64,000 nucleotides of DNA from Bacillus sp. BHET2 (GTDB lineage: Bacteria; Bacillota; Bacilli; Bacillales; Bacillaceae_B), in the NCBI RefSeq assembly GCF_005938125.1, contig NZ_VCQN01000003.1:62001-126000 (forward strand). Direction: 5' to 3'. The notes below the pieces were generated by a model. It ran no database searches and was not told the origin of the DNA. It saw only the letters and a program-made list of their open reading frames with translations. Positions within the stretch are counted from its first letter, which is position 1. Every line of letters starts with the position of its first letter. Shown here piece after piece: positions 8,835 to 17,264 of the stretch. A program made the position numbers and the translations under genes.

Positions 8835-9368
8835 TTATGCAGATATATTTGTATGAACGATGGAATAGAGCTGTTTCCTTGCGCGGTGAAAACGGGTTTT
8901 GACCGTGGAAGAAGGGAGATTCAGCTTTAATGCAATCTCTTTGTCACTCAGGTCTCCCGTGACTTTCAATACCATGACTTCCTGTTGAGAGAGAGGCAGC
9001 CTCTTAATGTTGGACTCGATGCTGCTCTTAAGGAAGCGTGCTTCGATTTCTTCTTCCGTATGGCGATGTTCCTGAATGGGGTGTAACTCTTCATGATCTT
9101 CTATGCATACTTCATTACGTTTCGATCGTTTCCGGATGAAGTCAATGGCCGTACACCTTGCAATCGAAGTGAGCCATGCTTTTGTTTTAGCGCCATCCAT
9201 CAGTGTGTCTATCTTCACATATGCTTTCAGGAAGGTTTCCTGTACGATATCCTGAGATAAATGGACGTCCTTCGTCAGGTTATAAGCGATGTGATAGATC
9301 AGCTTGTGAAAGTGTTCATACATCTCCTCGAAAGCGGGAGGAGATGTAGATGTTTCCAATGTGTACAT
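8835..9368 (-). CDS. ECF-type RNA polymerase sigma factor
   Basis: A 177-residue sigma-70 family protein. Region 2 (about residues 15-80) includes LSQDIVQETFLKAY and WLTSIARCTAIDFIRKRSKR; region 4 (about 120-170) is a helix-turn-helix with GDLSDKEIALKLNLPSSTVKTRFHRARKQL. The frame opens at a GTG at 9395 that overlaps the upstream stop, but GAGGTGA sits ideally before the ATG at 9366-9368, so I take that. It is the last gene of an operon behind a GntR regulator and an ABC exporter. No anti-sigma gene is adjacent; the large extracytoplasmic part of the permease could be the sensor, which is inference. Confidence 0.88.
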   Translation of the reverse strand: MYTLETSTSPPAFEEMYEHFHKLIYHIAYNLTKDVHLSQDIVQETFLKAYVKIDTLMDGAKTKAWLTSIARCTAIDFIRKRSKRNEVCIEDHEELHPIQEHRHTEEEIEARFLKSSIESNIKRLPLSQQEVMVLKVTGDLSDKEIALKLNLPSSTVKTRFHRARKQLYSIVHTNISA

Positions 9369-9391
9369 AAGGTCACCTCGACTTCTTAACT

Positions 9392-11356
9392 TCACTTGTT
9401 CAACTCAGCTTTGATAAAGGAAGGTGCATCTTCCTTTTGTAACCCAAAGGTTTGGAAGGACTCTTGGTTCTGATACTTGATGATGACGTTGTATCCACTA
9501 TTTACATGATCATATACCAGTTGATCCATAATGGTTTCTATCTGGCCGGTATCTTTTACTTCGATTCCTTTGTTTTCTTCTTTTAACTCCGTAACTGCTT
9601 GTTCCGTCGGTTGAAATAACTGGTCATTGTTAGGTACTTGATCTGTCACATACATCCATTCAATATCTGATGCTGTCATCTTAATATCCTCTAAGTATCC
9701 TTTATCCTGAAGCCAGCTTATGAATTTCTTATAGTTATGTGTTACGCCCACATTTGACCATTGACCGTCGGATAAAAGGAGTTCAACGTTGTAAAGATTA
9801 ACTTTGTCACGATCTTCAAACGAATCATGATACGTTTCTTCCTTTAAAATATCGATGGCTTCATTGATTTCAGGAGGGTCGGCTATGGTGATGCTAGGTT
9901 TGTTCCCCATTTCGCTATAGAGGGTGATTTTATCCACCTTGCCAGAATCAACACCATAAATCTGCTCCGTCTTCTCTTTGTAATCCTTCATTTCATAAAG
10001 GGAAGCGTACTCAGAATCGAATTCTCCTCTATCAATCTGGTAATTCCTCACCAACTTGCTTCCATCCTTCATCTTATAATAAAGAAAGATCTGTTCCCGG
10101 TTTTCATCCGTCCCATGTATTTCATCCTGAATGTGAACAATTTCCTCATGGAGATCCAGAACAGCTTCAATGGCTTTTGGATCTGTCATAAACGGGTCTT
10201 TAATTAGATTATCGGGATTATCTGTTAACGAATAATAGCTCGAACTGACGTGAACCTTTTCAACATCAGCCAGATCAGGCACCTTCTCTTCATACTGGAA
10301 AAGATCAAACTGAATGAGTAAACCAAGAAGAGCAACGGCGAAGGCAAATCCTGCATAGCCCTTCCAGTGACGGAAGACTCTCCAATGTTTCTGTAAGACC
10401 ATCTCACCAAGATAATAACCGATGAGAGACCCAATAAAATACCCGAATAATGTCCATCCTTGAGTCTGGTATACTCCGTAGAAGTACATCCCGCCGACCA
10501 GCATGAAGCTGAATGCGACACCATATTTAAACAGCGGTCTCAAGAAAGGGTACACTATGGCCTGGGAGGCAACCTCCACTTTTCTCATGTTGTATAACAT
10601 ATACGATAAACCATATAATACGAGAGTGATAGTGAAGAACAGCAAGACGTCTATACCGGAAAAGAGTGTATTCTCAAGGTATACCGCCTTGATGAGCGGG
10701 GAGTATTTCTCAATTTGAACATTGAAGAAATAATCCTCAGGAAATCCAAATAACAGATTTTTTAAACTGAAGCATATGAGCATAAACATTCCTGCTGGTA
10801 ATAAGAGCAGGATATAGGTCATTGCACCTTGAACGGCGGTCAGGCCCGTTATCATGGCCACCAAGGTAGCTGCCGTGAACAGAAGCAGGCTCACGACTGC
10901 AGTAATGCCGCACCAGATTAAAATGTCACTGACCTCAATGAATTGTGGAAGATCTGTGAACATATAAAGAGATAGTAAAATAATCGTATTGAGCACTATC
11001 GGAATGATGAGTTGGCTAAACCCCACCCCGGTAAAATGGAAAAATAATTTACTGCGCTTAATCGGGAGGCTGTGCATGAAGTCCCCTGCTTGTTTCACAT
11101 GTAAATAACGAAATAGGAACAAGGAGAGAATGACCGGAATAAACAACATCAACCCTATTTGTATTGGGTATTGCATTTTAAACAGATTATCGTAAATCGT
11201 AATCGGATAGGATTGGTTGTCCCTGGATAATTGACCGATAATATCAACCGGCAAAGCAAACAGTAGACCGACAAAATAAACAATGCCCACCCATCCAGTA
11301 CTCCGAAGGCTTTGAACGATGATTTCCTTATTGATCCATGATGTTTTGGATGGCAT
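9392..11356 (-). CDS. ABC transporter permease with large extracytoplasmic domain
   Basis: A 654-residue protein. The first about 375 residues hold many membrane segments of the ABC-2 type; the C-terminal about 280 residues are soluble, acidic and contain two similar segments, a layout known from YtrC/D-like permeases of Bacillaceae. GGAGGA lies 8 bases before the ATG at 11354-11356; an upstream frame extension would overlap the ATPase further. With the chosen start it overlaps the ATPase gene by 29 bases. It pairs with the ATPase at 11328 and is under the YtrA-type repressor, which suggests cell-envelope stress or antibiotic response. Confidence 0.75.
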   Translation of the reverse strand: MPSKTSWINKEIIVQSLRSTGWVGIVYFVGLLFALPVDIIGQLSRDNQSYPITIYDNLFKMQYPIQIGLMLFIPVILSLFLFRYLHVKQAGDFMHSLPIKRSKLFFHFTGVGFSQLIIPIVLNTIILLSLYMFTDLPQFIEVSDILIWCGITAVVSLLLFTAATLVAMITGLTAVQGAMTYILLLLPAGMFMLICFSLKNLLFGFPEDYFFNVQIEKYSPLIKAVYLENTLFSGIDVLLFFTITLVLYGLSYMLYNMRKVEVASQAIVYPFLRPLFKYGVAFSFMLVGGMYFYGVYQTQGWTLFGYFIGSLIGYYLGEMVLQKHWRVFRHWKGYAGFAFAVALLGLLIQFDLFQYEEKVPDLADVEKVHVSSSYYSLTDNPDNLIKDPFMTDPKAIEAVLDLHEEIVHIQDEIHGTDENREQIFLYYKMKDGSKLVRNYQIDRGEFDSEYASLYEMKDYKEKTEQIYGVDSGKVDKITLYSEMGNKPSITIADPPEINEAIDILKEETYHDSFEDRDKVNLYNVELLLSDGQWSNVGVTHNYKKFISWLQDKGYLEDIKMTASDIEWMYVTDQVPNNDQLFQPTEQAVTELKEENKGIEVKDTGQIETIMDQLVYDHVNSGYNVIIKYQNQESFQTFGLQKEDAPSFIKAELNK

Positions 11357-12230
11357 ATCCGACGTCCTCCATTTCATAAACAAAAATTTCTTCCAGGGTC
11401 AATGGCAACAAATCAAAGATCACCGGATGATAGGGCTTGATGATTTCCCTTACCTGCTCTTCGTCCCCTCGAACAATGCAGAGGGAAACACTTCCACGGT
11501 TCTCCCTATGCAGAATTTCAAGCTTCGTAAAAAGTTGCTCTGGGATGTCACCTTTGAATGCCAGCTGCACTTTATGAATGCCTGACTTCAAGTCATCAAG
11601 TTCCTTCTCCAGTAAAAATCGACCGTGATGCAAAATTCCGATATGATCACAAATATCTTCCACTTCCCGCAGGTTGTGAGATGAAATGAGGATGGTCATA
11701 TCCCGATTGGCTACCTCTGAAATCAGCACGCTCTTGACTTTCTTCCTCACAACGGGGTCTAAGCCATCCATCGGTTCGTCTAAAATCAGCACATCTGGTT
11801 GAGTGGCCAGAGCCAGTATGAAAGCCGCTTGCCTCTGCACGCCTTTGGAGAATTTATGAAGCTTTTTATGAGGATCAATCCCGAACTGGCTGCTTAAAGA
11901 TGTATATTGCTCTTCGTCCCACCGGCTATAGGTGTTCTGGTAAAACCGTGCCATTTGAAGCAATGTATAATGGGCAAAGAAAAACGGTTGATCAGGGATG
12001 AAAAACAAGGTTTCCTTCGTCTCGATATTTTCGTAAATAGGCTCATCCTGCAAGAGAATCTCACCGCTTGCAGGCTTAAGCACTCCAGCTATCGTCTTAA
12101 GTAAGGTGGTCTTTCCTGCACCGTTCGATCCGAGCAGTCCGTAAATCGAACCTTTTTGAACAGAAAAAGTTATATTATGAATGATTTCCGTGCCTTCAAA
12201 GTCTTTGGTTACTTCTTTAATCTCTATCAT
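11328..12230 (-). CDS. ABC transporter ATPase, YtrB-like
   Basis: A 300-residue ABC ATPase: Walker A GSNGAGKTT, signature-region KFSKGVQRQAAFILALA (an FSKG variant of LSGGQ), Walker B LILDEPMDGLDP and H-loop ISSHNLREV. A C-terminal extension of about 80 residues follows, as in drug and lantibiotic exporters. The ATG at 12228-12230 has GGAGGT 10 bases upstream and overlaps the end of the GntR gene by 14 bases; the frame extends further up but without a ribosome site. It is part of the GntR-ATPase-permease-sigma operon. Confidence 0.88.
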   Translation of the reverse strand: MIEIKEVTKDFEGTEIIHNITFSVQKGSIYGLLGSNGAGKTTLLKTIAGVLKPASGEILLQDEPIYENIETKETLFFIPDQPFFFAHYTLLQMARFYQNTYSRWDEEQYTSLSSQFGIDPHKKLHKFSKGVQRQAAFILALATQPDVLILDEPMDGLDPVVRKKVKSVLISEVANRDMTILISSHNLREVEDICDHIGILHHGRFLLEKELDDLKSGIHKVQLAFKGDIPEQLFTKLEILHRENRGSVSLCIVRGDEEQVREIIKPYHPVIFDLLPLTLEEIFVYEMEDVGYAIQNIMDQ

Positions 12231-12618
12231 GAGTTTGATTACCTCCAACCGTTGCCTCGATATCCGCAATCATCTGCTTTAAATCTTCCGGTGTGATCCC
12301 TAAATACATGGCTTCAGACAAAAGTTTAGACAATTCTTCTTTTACTTTCATAATCTTCTCCGCGTTTTGAATGTGACTTGAAGGATTAACAAAGCTACCC
12401 CGTCCTTTCACCGAATAGATGTATCCTTGAGTTTCTAGTTCCCTGTATGCTTTTTGGATTGTGTTTGGATTTATGGTCAGCTGCTGGGCAAGTGCACGAA
12501 CCGAAGGCAATTGCTCGTCAGGCTTCAGCACTTCATTGATGATTAATTCTTTAAATTTCTCGACTAATTGTTCATAAATGGGCTTACGACTTCTTAAATC
12601 AAGCTCAAACATATCCAC
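12217..12618 (-). CDS. GntR-family transcriptional regulator, YtrA type
   Basis: A 133-residue repressor with a winged HTH of the GntR family (residues about 10-75: PIYEQLVEKFKELI then LPSVRALAQQLTINPNTIQKAYRELE) and a short C-terminal helical dimerisation part, as in YtrA. Such regulators control the adjacent ABC exporter and respond to cell-wall antibiotics. It is first in its operon and probably binds its own promoter, where TAGTGTACTA overlaps the -10 region. Confidence 0.9.
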   Translation of the reverse strand: MDMFELDLRSRKPIYEQLVEKFKELIINEVLKPDEQLPSVRALAQQLTINPNTIQKAYRELETQGYIYSVKGRGSFVNPSSHIQNAEKIMKVKEELSKLLSEAMYLGITPEDLKQMIADIEATVGGNQTHDRD

Positions 12619-12633
12619 CCTCCCAATTGTGTG

Positions 12634-12663
12634 TAGTGTACTATGTGTCTTAATACAGTTAAA
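12634..12663 (-). promoter_or_regulatory. Promoter and likely GntR operator of the YtrA-type operon
   Basis: On the minus strand TTTAAC (12658-12663), a 17-base spacer and TACACT (12635-12640) form a promoter. The interrupted palindrome TAGTGTACTA (12634-12643) covers the -10 box and resembles the AGTGTA half-sites of YtrA-type operators. Confidence 0.45.
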
Positions 12664-12830
12664 GTATATAACAAGTTCTACCAGTTGGGAAGAGGGGAAA
12701 TGAAAAATAGTTCAGAATGGGGTCCAGAGAAGCGGATAGGGAAGGAAGATCATGTGTATTCCATAAATTCCTGACCATAAAAGGAAATTTATGTTAGCAT
12801 AGGCATATCTAAGGAAAAAAGGAGATTCAT

Positions 12831-13616
12831 ATGGACGTACAAGAACCGATTCTATCGATCAAGGATTTGAAAAAGAAGTTTGGATCAAAGGAAGTGTTAA
12901 AGGGCGTTCAATTGGATGTTTATAAAGGACAGATTATTGGCTATATCGGTCCGAACGGCGCGGGGAAAAGTACAACAGTTAAGATTATCCTCGGACTTGA
13001 AGAAGAATATTCTGGACAGGTGACGTTATTCGGTGAAGACATTTCTAAGGGTTCAGTTGACTATAAGAAACGTATTGGTTATGTTCCTGAAATGGCGGAT
13101 CTTTATGATAACTTAACGGCAGAAGAATACCTCACTTTCATGGGGGAGTTATATGGGCTTGAGCAGGGTAAGGCCGGGGAGAAAGCGGAGAAACTCATGG
13201 GATTGTTTGGATTATCCGAGGTGTATGAGTCAAGAATTGCGTCCTTTTCAAAGGGGATGAAACAGAAGGTCTTGATTATTTCGAGTCTATTACATAATCC
13301 CGATGTTTTATTCCTCGATGAGCCCATCAATGGATTGGATGCCAACTCGGTTATGATCTTTAAAGAATTATTGGCACAGCTTGCTGAACAAGGGAAAACG
13401 ATCTTCTATTCCTCACACATCATGGATGTTGTGGAGAAGATCAGTAACCGCATCATACTCTTGCATAATGGACAAATCGTGGCAGATGGAAGTTTTGAAG
13501 AATTAAAGAATCAGAGTATGGAAGGGTCATTGGAAGAAATCTTCAATCAATTAACCGGATTTAATGAGCACAAGGAAACGGCAACGGAAATTGTTTCTGT
13601 TGTGCAAGAGGTGTAA
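12831..13616 (+). CDS. ABC transporter ATPase
   Basis: A 261-residue ABC-2 type ATPase with Walker A GPNGAGKST, signature-region SFSKGMKQKVLIISSLL, Walker B LFLDEPINGLD and H-loop YSSHIMDVVEK. A ribosome site AAAAAGGAG precedes the ATG. An imperfect inverted repeat (CATAAATTCC / GGAAATTTATG, 12762-12793) lies before it and could be an operator. It forms a two-gene operon with the large permease at 13619, with only 2 bases between them. Substrate unknown; the pair is convergent in type but divergent in position to the YtrA-type operon. Confidence 0.85.
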   Translation: MDVQEPILSIKDLKKKFGSKEVLKGVQLDVYKGQIIGYIGPNGAGKSTTVKIILGLEEEYSGQVTLFGEDISKGSVDYKKRIGYVPEMADLYDNLTAEEYLTFMGELYGLEQGKAGEKAEKLMGLFGLSEVYESRIASFSKGMKQKVLIISSLLHNPDVLFLDEPINGLDANSVMIFKELLAQLAEQGKTIFYSSHIMDVVEKISNRIILLHNGQIVADGSFEELKNQSMEGSLEEIFNQLTGFNEHKETATEIVSVVQEV

Positions 13617-13618
13617 GT

Positions 13619-15241
13619 ATGAGGGAATTTCGTACACTGCTGTTTCTGGATTGGTTTAGAGGATTAATTACGAAGCTTGGGTTCGATTACCGATTATTGA
13701 GAAGAATCCTCCAAGTCAAACTTACGATGGATCAAAGGCGGGTTCCGACAATCTTTCAGCAACAAGGGAGGAAGAAAGGGAAGGATGAAAACCGCTTTAT
13801 TAAATCTCTGTGGGTGTATGCCCTATTTGGATTATTTGTAATTCCTTTTATGTTCTTTGGCGATCAATATTTTTTCCAAATGAGCATAACCTTTGCCATA
13901 CTGATTTTCATCGTCATGACCTCCATGATTTCAGATTTCTCGGTCGTCATTCTCGATATCAGGGATCATACGATTCTCTTTACAAAGCCTGTCGAAAGAA
14001 AAACGATCAGTCTGGCTAAAACGATTCATGTGTTTATTTATCTTTTCTTCCTGACAGGTTCTCTGACAGCCATTCCTTTGGTGGTGGGCTTGATCAATAA
14101 AGGGATTTCTTTCTTTTTGATCTTCCTGGCAGGGATCTTTCTCATGAACATATTCATTGTTGTGTTTACGGCCATGCTTTATTATTTCATCCTGCAATAT
14201 TTTGATGGGGAAAAGCTGAAGGATATCATCAATTACGTTCAAATCGGATTGTCGGTCGGCCTGGCGGTAGGTTACCAGGTTGTGGCTCGTTCCTTTGAAT
14301 TTGTTGATTTAACGATTACGTTTACACCCAAGTGGTGGAATATCTTTCTTCCTCCAATCTGGTTCGGTGCTCCGTTTGAATGGTTGCTGAACGGAAACCA
14401 TAACGGATTGATCCTGATTCTATCATGTATCGCCGTCGTCTTTCCGTTCCTTGCCCTTATCGTTTATGTGAAAGCATTGCCAACTTTTGAGAAGAATCTT
14501 CAGAAATTGTCTTCCCATGGCGGGAATAAGAAGAAATCTGCTTTTCGACTCGGTGAGGGGTTCACAATGGTTTTGTGCAAGTCGAAAGAAGAAAGAGCCT
14601 TTTATCGATTTGCCCAGTACATGATGAAAAACGAAAGGGAATTTAAACTAAAGGTGTACCCGGCACTTGGATTCGCAATGGTTATGCCTTTTATTTTCAT
14701 CTTTAATGGATTGATGGAGGGTACCCGGGAAGATCTGCTGACTTCCAGCATGTATCTATCCATTTATTCAAGTTTCATCGTCATTCCAACTGTGGTGATG
14801 ATGCTCAACTATTCAGGTAAATACAAAGGCTCCTGGATATATAAAGTAGCGCCTGTCATTAGCATGGCCTCCGTTTACAAAGGTACGTTAAAAGCATTCC
14901 TTGTGAAACTATTTCTTCCATTATATACCTTATTAAGCATTGTTTTTATCTTTCTATTTGGTTACCGCATCATTCCTGAGGTCATCATCGCTTTTGTTAG
15001 TGCCTGTATATTCACAGTCGTATGCTTAGAGTTGTTGAGAGGGACACTGCCTTTTTCAGAAAGCTTTGAAGGCATCCAGCAAAGTGACAGCTGGAAGGTG
15101 CTTCCTTTCTATATTATTGTCGGTGTGTTTTTAGCTCTGCATTATGTGGCTCTCCGGCTGCCGTTTGGTATTCCAATCTATCTCGTTCTCTTGCTCGTCA
15201 CGAATTGGATCGTGTGGAAAACAGCGATTAAGGATCAATAG
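13619..15241 (+). CDS. Large ABC transporter permease, substrate unknown
   Basis: A 540-residue membrane protein with about a dozen hydrophobic segments split by a basic cytoplasmic stretch near residues 295-345. It has no soluble sensor domain. I do not recognise a named family with confidence; length and context (directly after an ABC-2 type ATPase) make it the membrane half of an exporter. It starts with an ATG 2 bases after the ATPase stop and is followed by a strong hairpin terminator. Confidence 0.7.
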   Translation: MREFRTLLFLDWFRGLITKLGFDYRLLRRILQVKLTMDQRRVPTIFQQQGRKKGKDENRFIKSLWVYALFGLFVIPFMFFGDQYFFQMSITFAILIFIVMTSMISDFSVVILDIRDHTILFTKPVERKTISLAKTIHVFIYLFFLTGSLTAIPLVVGLINKGISFFLIFLAGIFLMNIFIVVFTAMLYYFILQYFDGEKLKDIINYVQIGLSVGLAVGYQVVARSFEFVDLTITFTPKWWNIFLPPIWFGAPFEWLLNGNHNGLILILSCIAVVFPFLALIVYVKALPTFEKNLQKLSSHGGNKKKSAFRLGEGFTMVLCKSKEERAFYRFAQYMMKNEREFKLKVYPALGFAMVMPFIFIFNGLMEGTREDLLTSSMYLSIYSSFIVIPTVVMMLNYSGKYKGSWIYKVAPVISMASVYKGTLKAFLVKLFLPLYTLLSIVFIFLFGYRIIPEVIIAFVSACIFTVVCLELLRGTLPFSESFEGIQQSDSWKVLPFYIIVGVFLALHYVALRLPFGIPIYLVLLLVTNWIVWKTAIKDQ

Positions 15242-15286
15242 GATATGCGCTCTTGTCTTATGAAGACGGGAGCGCATATCCTATTT
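15240..15286 (+). terminator. Rho-independent terminator
   Basis: AGGATATGCGCTC and GAGCGCATATCCT form a 13-bp stem with an inner GTCTT/AAGAC helix, followed by TATTTTA. Confidence 0.8.
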
Positions 15287-15332
15287 TACCTATCCTTACC
15301 AAGCAAGTCTCTTCTAGGAATAGGTTTTTCAA

Positions 15333-15429
15333 AGTTAGGTAGTATATAAAATAAGATCAATACTAACAGTTAGGTAAATTAAGATTGGGAAGTGCTGTAG
15401 TTCCTTTTATAACAGGTATAAACACTTCC
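15333..15429 (+). promoter_or_regulatory. Leader of ZIP gene with direct repeats and a hairpin
   Basis: AGTTAGGTA occurs at 15333-15341 and 15368-15376, 35 bp apart. GGAAGTG (15388-15394) can pair with CACTTCC (15423-15429). The spacing and position suggest regulator sites, perhaps metal-responsive, but no known box is matched. Confidence 0.35.
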
Positions 15430-15500
15430 TTTGACAAAGAAAGTTTCCTAGGTGCAAAATGGTGGTATTCGACATTTTTTGATAGGAGGAGTGAGCAGAA

Positions 15501-16316
15501 ATGATCTTGGATTGGCTAGGTGGATTTAATCCAGCAGTACAAGCTTTGTTTGGAGGTATGGTGACATGGGGGTTGACTGCCCTTGGAGCGGCCACAGTTT
15601 TCTTCTTTACGAAAATTGAAAAGCACACATTGAACATGATGCTTGGATTTGCGGCAGGCGTCATGATTGCGGCTTCGTTTTGGTCCCTACTGGCTCCTTC
15701 GATAGAGTTTAGCGAGCAAAATGGTCAGATTCCATGGCTGGCCCCTGCGATCGGCTTTTTACTAGGTGGACTTTTTATCAGGTTATTAGATTTTGTCGTA
15801 CCTCATCTTCACTTGGGAAGCAGTTCGGAGAAAGCAGAAGGACCTCCGACAAAATTTAAAAAATCGACCTTACTATTTCTCGCCATTACACTTCATAATA
15901 TTCCGGAAGGTCTCGCCATCGGGGTTGCCTTTGGGGCTGCATCCCTTGGACTGGGAGATGCCACCCTTGTAGGAGCAATCGGTCTTACTATCGGTATCGG
16001 AATTCAGAATATGCCAGAAGGGGCGGCATTGTCGATTCCATTGCGGGGAGACGGGATGTCCCGTTTTAGATCCTTTCAATATGGTCAAATTTCAGCCATT
16101 GTTGAGCCGATTGCTGCCGTCATCGGTGCTGCAGCTGTCCTACTCATACAGCCTATCCTTCCATATGCCCTTGCATTTGCGGCGGGTGCAATGATATTCG
16201 TTGTGGTAGAAGAGCTGGTTCCGGAGTCTCAATCCTCTGGAAGTACGGACCTGGCTACACTAGGACTTATGCTGGGATTTGTTGTGATGATGATTCTGGA
16301 TGTGTCGTTAGGATAA
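15501..16316 (+). CDS. ZIP-family divalent metal transporter
   Basis: A 271-residue inner-membrane protein of the ZupT/GufA type. The metal-path signatures HNIPEGLAIGVAFGA (around 132-146) and QNMPEGAALSIPLRGDG (around 170-186) are both present; the second helix carries Gln where some ZIPs have His, as in GufA-type members. It imports zinc or another divalent ion. AGGAGG lies before the ATG. It is a single-gene unit with a leader containing direct repeats and a terminator at 16329-16360. Confidence 0.9.
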   Translation: MILDWLGGFNPAVQALFGGMVTWGLTALGAATVFFFTKIEKHTLNMMLGFAAGVMIAASFWSLLAPSIEFSEQNGQIPWLAPAIGFLLGGLFIRLLDFVVPHLHLGSSSEKAEGPPTKFKKSTLLFLAITLHNIPEGLAIGVAFGAASLGLGDATLVGAIGLTIGIGIQNMPEGAALSIPLRGDGMSRFRSFQYGQISAIVEPIAAVIGAAAVLLIQPILPYALAFAAGAMIFVVVEELVPESQSSGSTDLATLGLMLGFVVMMILDVSLG

Positions 16317-16328
16317 TTTCAATCTTGG

Positions 16329-16360
16329 GAAGCGTTCGGTTTCGACCGGATGCTTTTTTT
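16329..16360 (+). terminator. Terminator after ZIP gene
   Basis: AAGCGTTCGGT and ACCGGATGCTT pair around a TTCG loop, followed by a T7 run. Confidence 0.8.
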
Positions 16361-16365
16361 GTTTC

Positions 16366-16394
16366 CAAAAAATAGTATCAAAAAATAGTATAAT
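16366..16394 (+). promoter_or_regulatory. 13-bp tandem duplication overlapping a TATAAT box
   Basis: CAAAAAATAGTAT is repeated exactly at 16366-16378 and 16379-16391; the second copy runs into TATAAT (16389-16394) just upstream of the histidine phosphatase ribosome site. AGTAT and ATACT halves also form a small palindrome. Confidence 0.4.
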
Positions 16395-16413
16395 GATACT
16401 GGGAGGGAACTGT

Positions 16414-16956
16414 ATGAAGATTGGTCTCGTGCGTCATTTTAAAGTTACAAGGGGTTACCCGGCATCATTTGTAACCACCGAAGAGTTGATGAAGTGGGTG
16501 GAAGAGTATGATGCGTCTGATGTAGAAGGAAATGAAGTAGATCTCCAAGCGGTCGATTGGAGAAGCTGCTATTCAAGTGACTTATCCAGGGCCCGAATAA
16601 CGGCACAAACGGTATATGATGGGGATATTCATTTTTTGGAGGAGCTGAGAGAAATCAGACTGTCTCCCCTATTCCGTTCTAACAAGAAGCTTCCGTTTTT
16701 TCTTCACTTAATCATGATTAGGATTGCCTGGTGGTTTAACCATGAGTCCCAGCCGGAAAGCAGGCGTGAGATTGAGGAGAGAGTCAACGGAGTTGTTGAT
16801 AGAATCATTCACGAAGGGAAAGATGTCCTCATTGTGGGCCACGGCGGCATCATGATGTTGATGAAAAAAGCATTGAGAAAACGTGGATTTACCGGTCCTT
16901 CGTTCAGCAAGCCGACCAATGGGAAAGTGTATGTGTATCAAAACAACACCTCATGA
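16414..16956 (+). CDS. Histidine phosphatase (phosphoglycerate mutase-like) family protein
   Basis: A 180-residue protein starting KIGLVRHFKV, where the family motif RHG reads RHF, and with the second catalytic histidine in IVGHGGIMML. The middle SSDLSRARITAQTV is the usual phosphate-pocket arginine region. The frame is open from 16393, but GGGAGG stands 7 bases before the ATG at 16414. Substrate is not predictable; family members dephosphorylate sugar phosphates and nucleotides. Confidence 0.82.
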   Translation: MKIGLVRHFKVTRGYPASFVTTEELMKWVEEYDASDVEGNEVDLQAVDWRSCYSSDLSRARITAQTVYDGDIHFLEELREIRLSPLFRSNKKLPFFLHLIMIRIAWWFNHESQPESRREIEERVNGVVDRIIHEGKDVLIVGHGGIMMLMKKALRKRGFTGPSFSKPTNGKVYVYQNNTS

Positions 16957-17039
16957 TCTCACCGGTTACCTGAAAATCTGTATAGTTCAAAGAGAGAAGG
17001 ATAGACCAGATTGCCCGTCTCACTGAGCTGCTAGAAAAC

Positions 17040-17108
17040 TAAACAAACGTTTGATTAAGAGTTGAAGGAGTTAATCTCGCAAGGCTAATGGAACTAAACG
17101 ATTGTTTA
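17040..17108. promoter_or_regulatory. Pair of operator-like palindromes (copy 1)
   Basis: TAAACAAACGTTTGATTA (17040-17057) and TAAACGATTGTTTA (17095-17108) lie 53 bp apart centre to centre. The central CpG and CAAACGTTTG core resemble LacI/GalR-family operators such as PurR sites. A second pair is at 43348-43422. Confidence 0.45.
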
Positions 17109-17154
17109 AGAAGGTAATCGGTTTAGAGGGAAGTATGGTGAAATACTCAACCAT

Positions 17155-17182
17155 AGAGCTGTTATGAGAACGGCTCTTTTTC
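17155..17182 (+). terminator. Rho-independent terminator
   Basis: AGAGCTGTT pairs with AACGGCTCT, loop ATGAG, then TTTTTC. It overlaps the stop of a 10-codon ORF at 17135-17167, an arrangement seen in attenuators. Confidence 0.65.
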
Positions 17183-17264
17183 TTTTAGATAAAAAATTTA
17201 TATGGTATCGAAACCATCTGATACCATGTAACGACTAATAGGTATAGTAAAGGAGGGATGGCCA

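Larger units (their letters stand above)
16957..17264 (+). other. Gene-poor region with paired palindromes and two hairpins
   Basis: No normal-size gene fits here. A perfect palindrome CAAACGTTTG sits at 17044-17053 and a looser TAAACGATTGTTTA at 17095-17108. A 10-codon ORF (17135-17167) with an AGAGGG ribosome site overlaps a terminator (17155-17180). The 3' part, AAGGTAATCGGTTT, matches AAGGAAGAATCGGTTT downstream of the equivalent palindromes at 43424-43439. Confidence 0.5.

Noticed and set aside
8643..8930. Open frame of 95 codons after artR
   Set aside because: It is a translation of the 20-21 bp repeat array and the terminator, with no ribosome site; the period is not a multiple of three.
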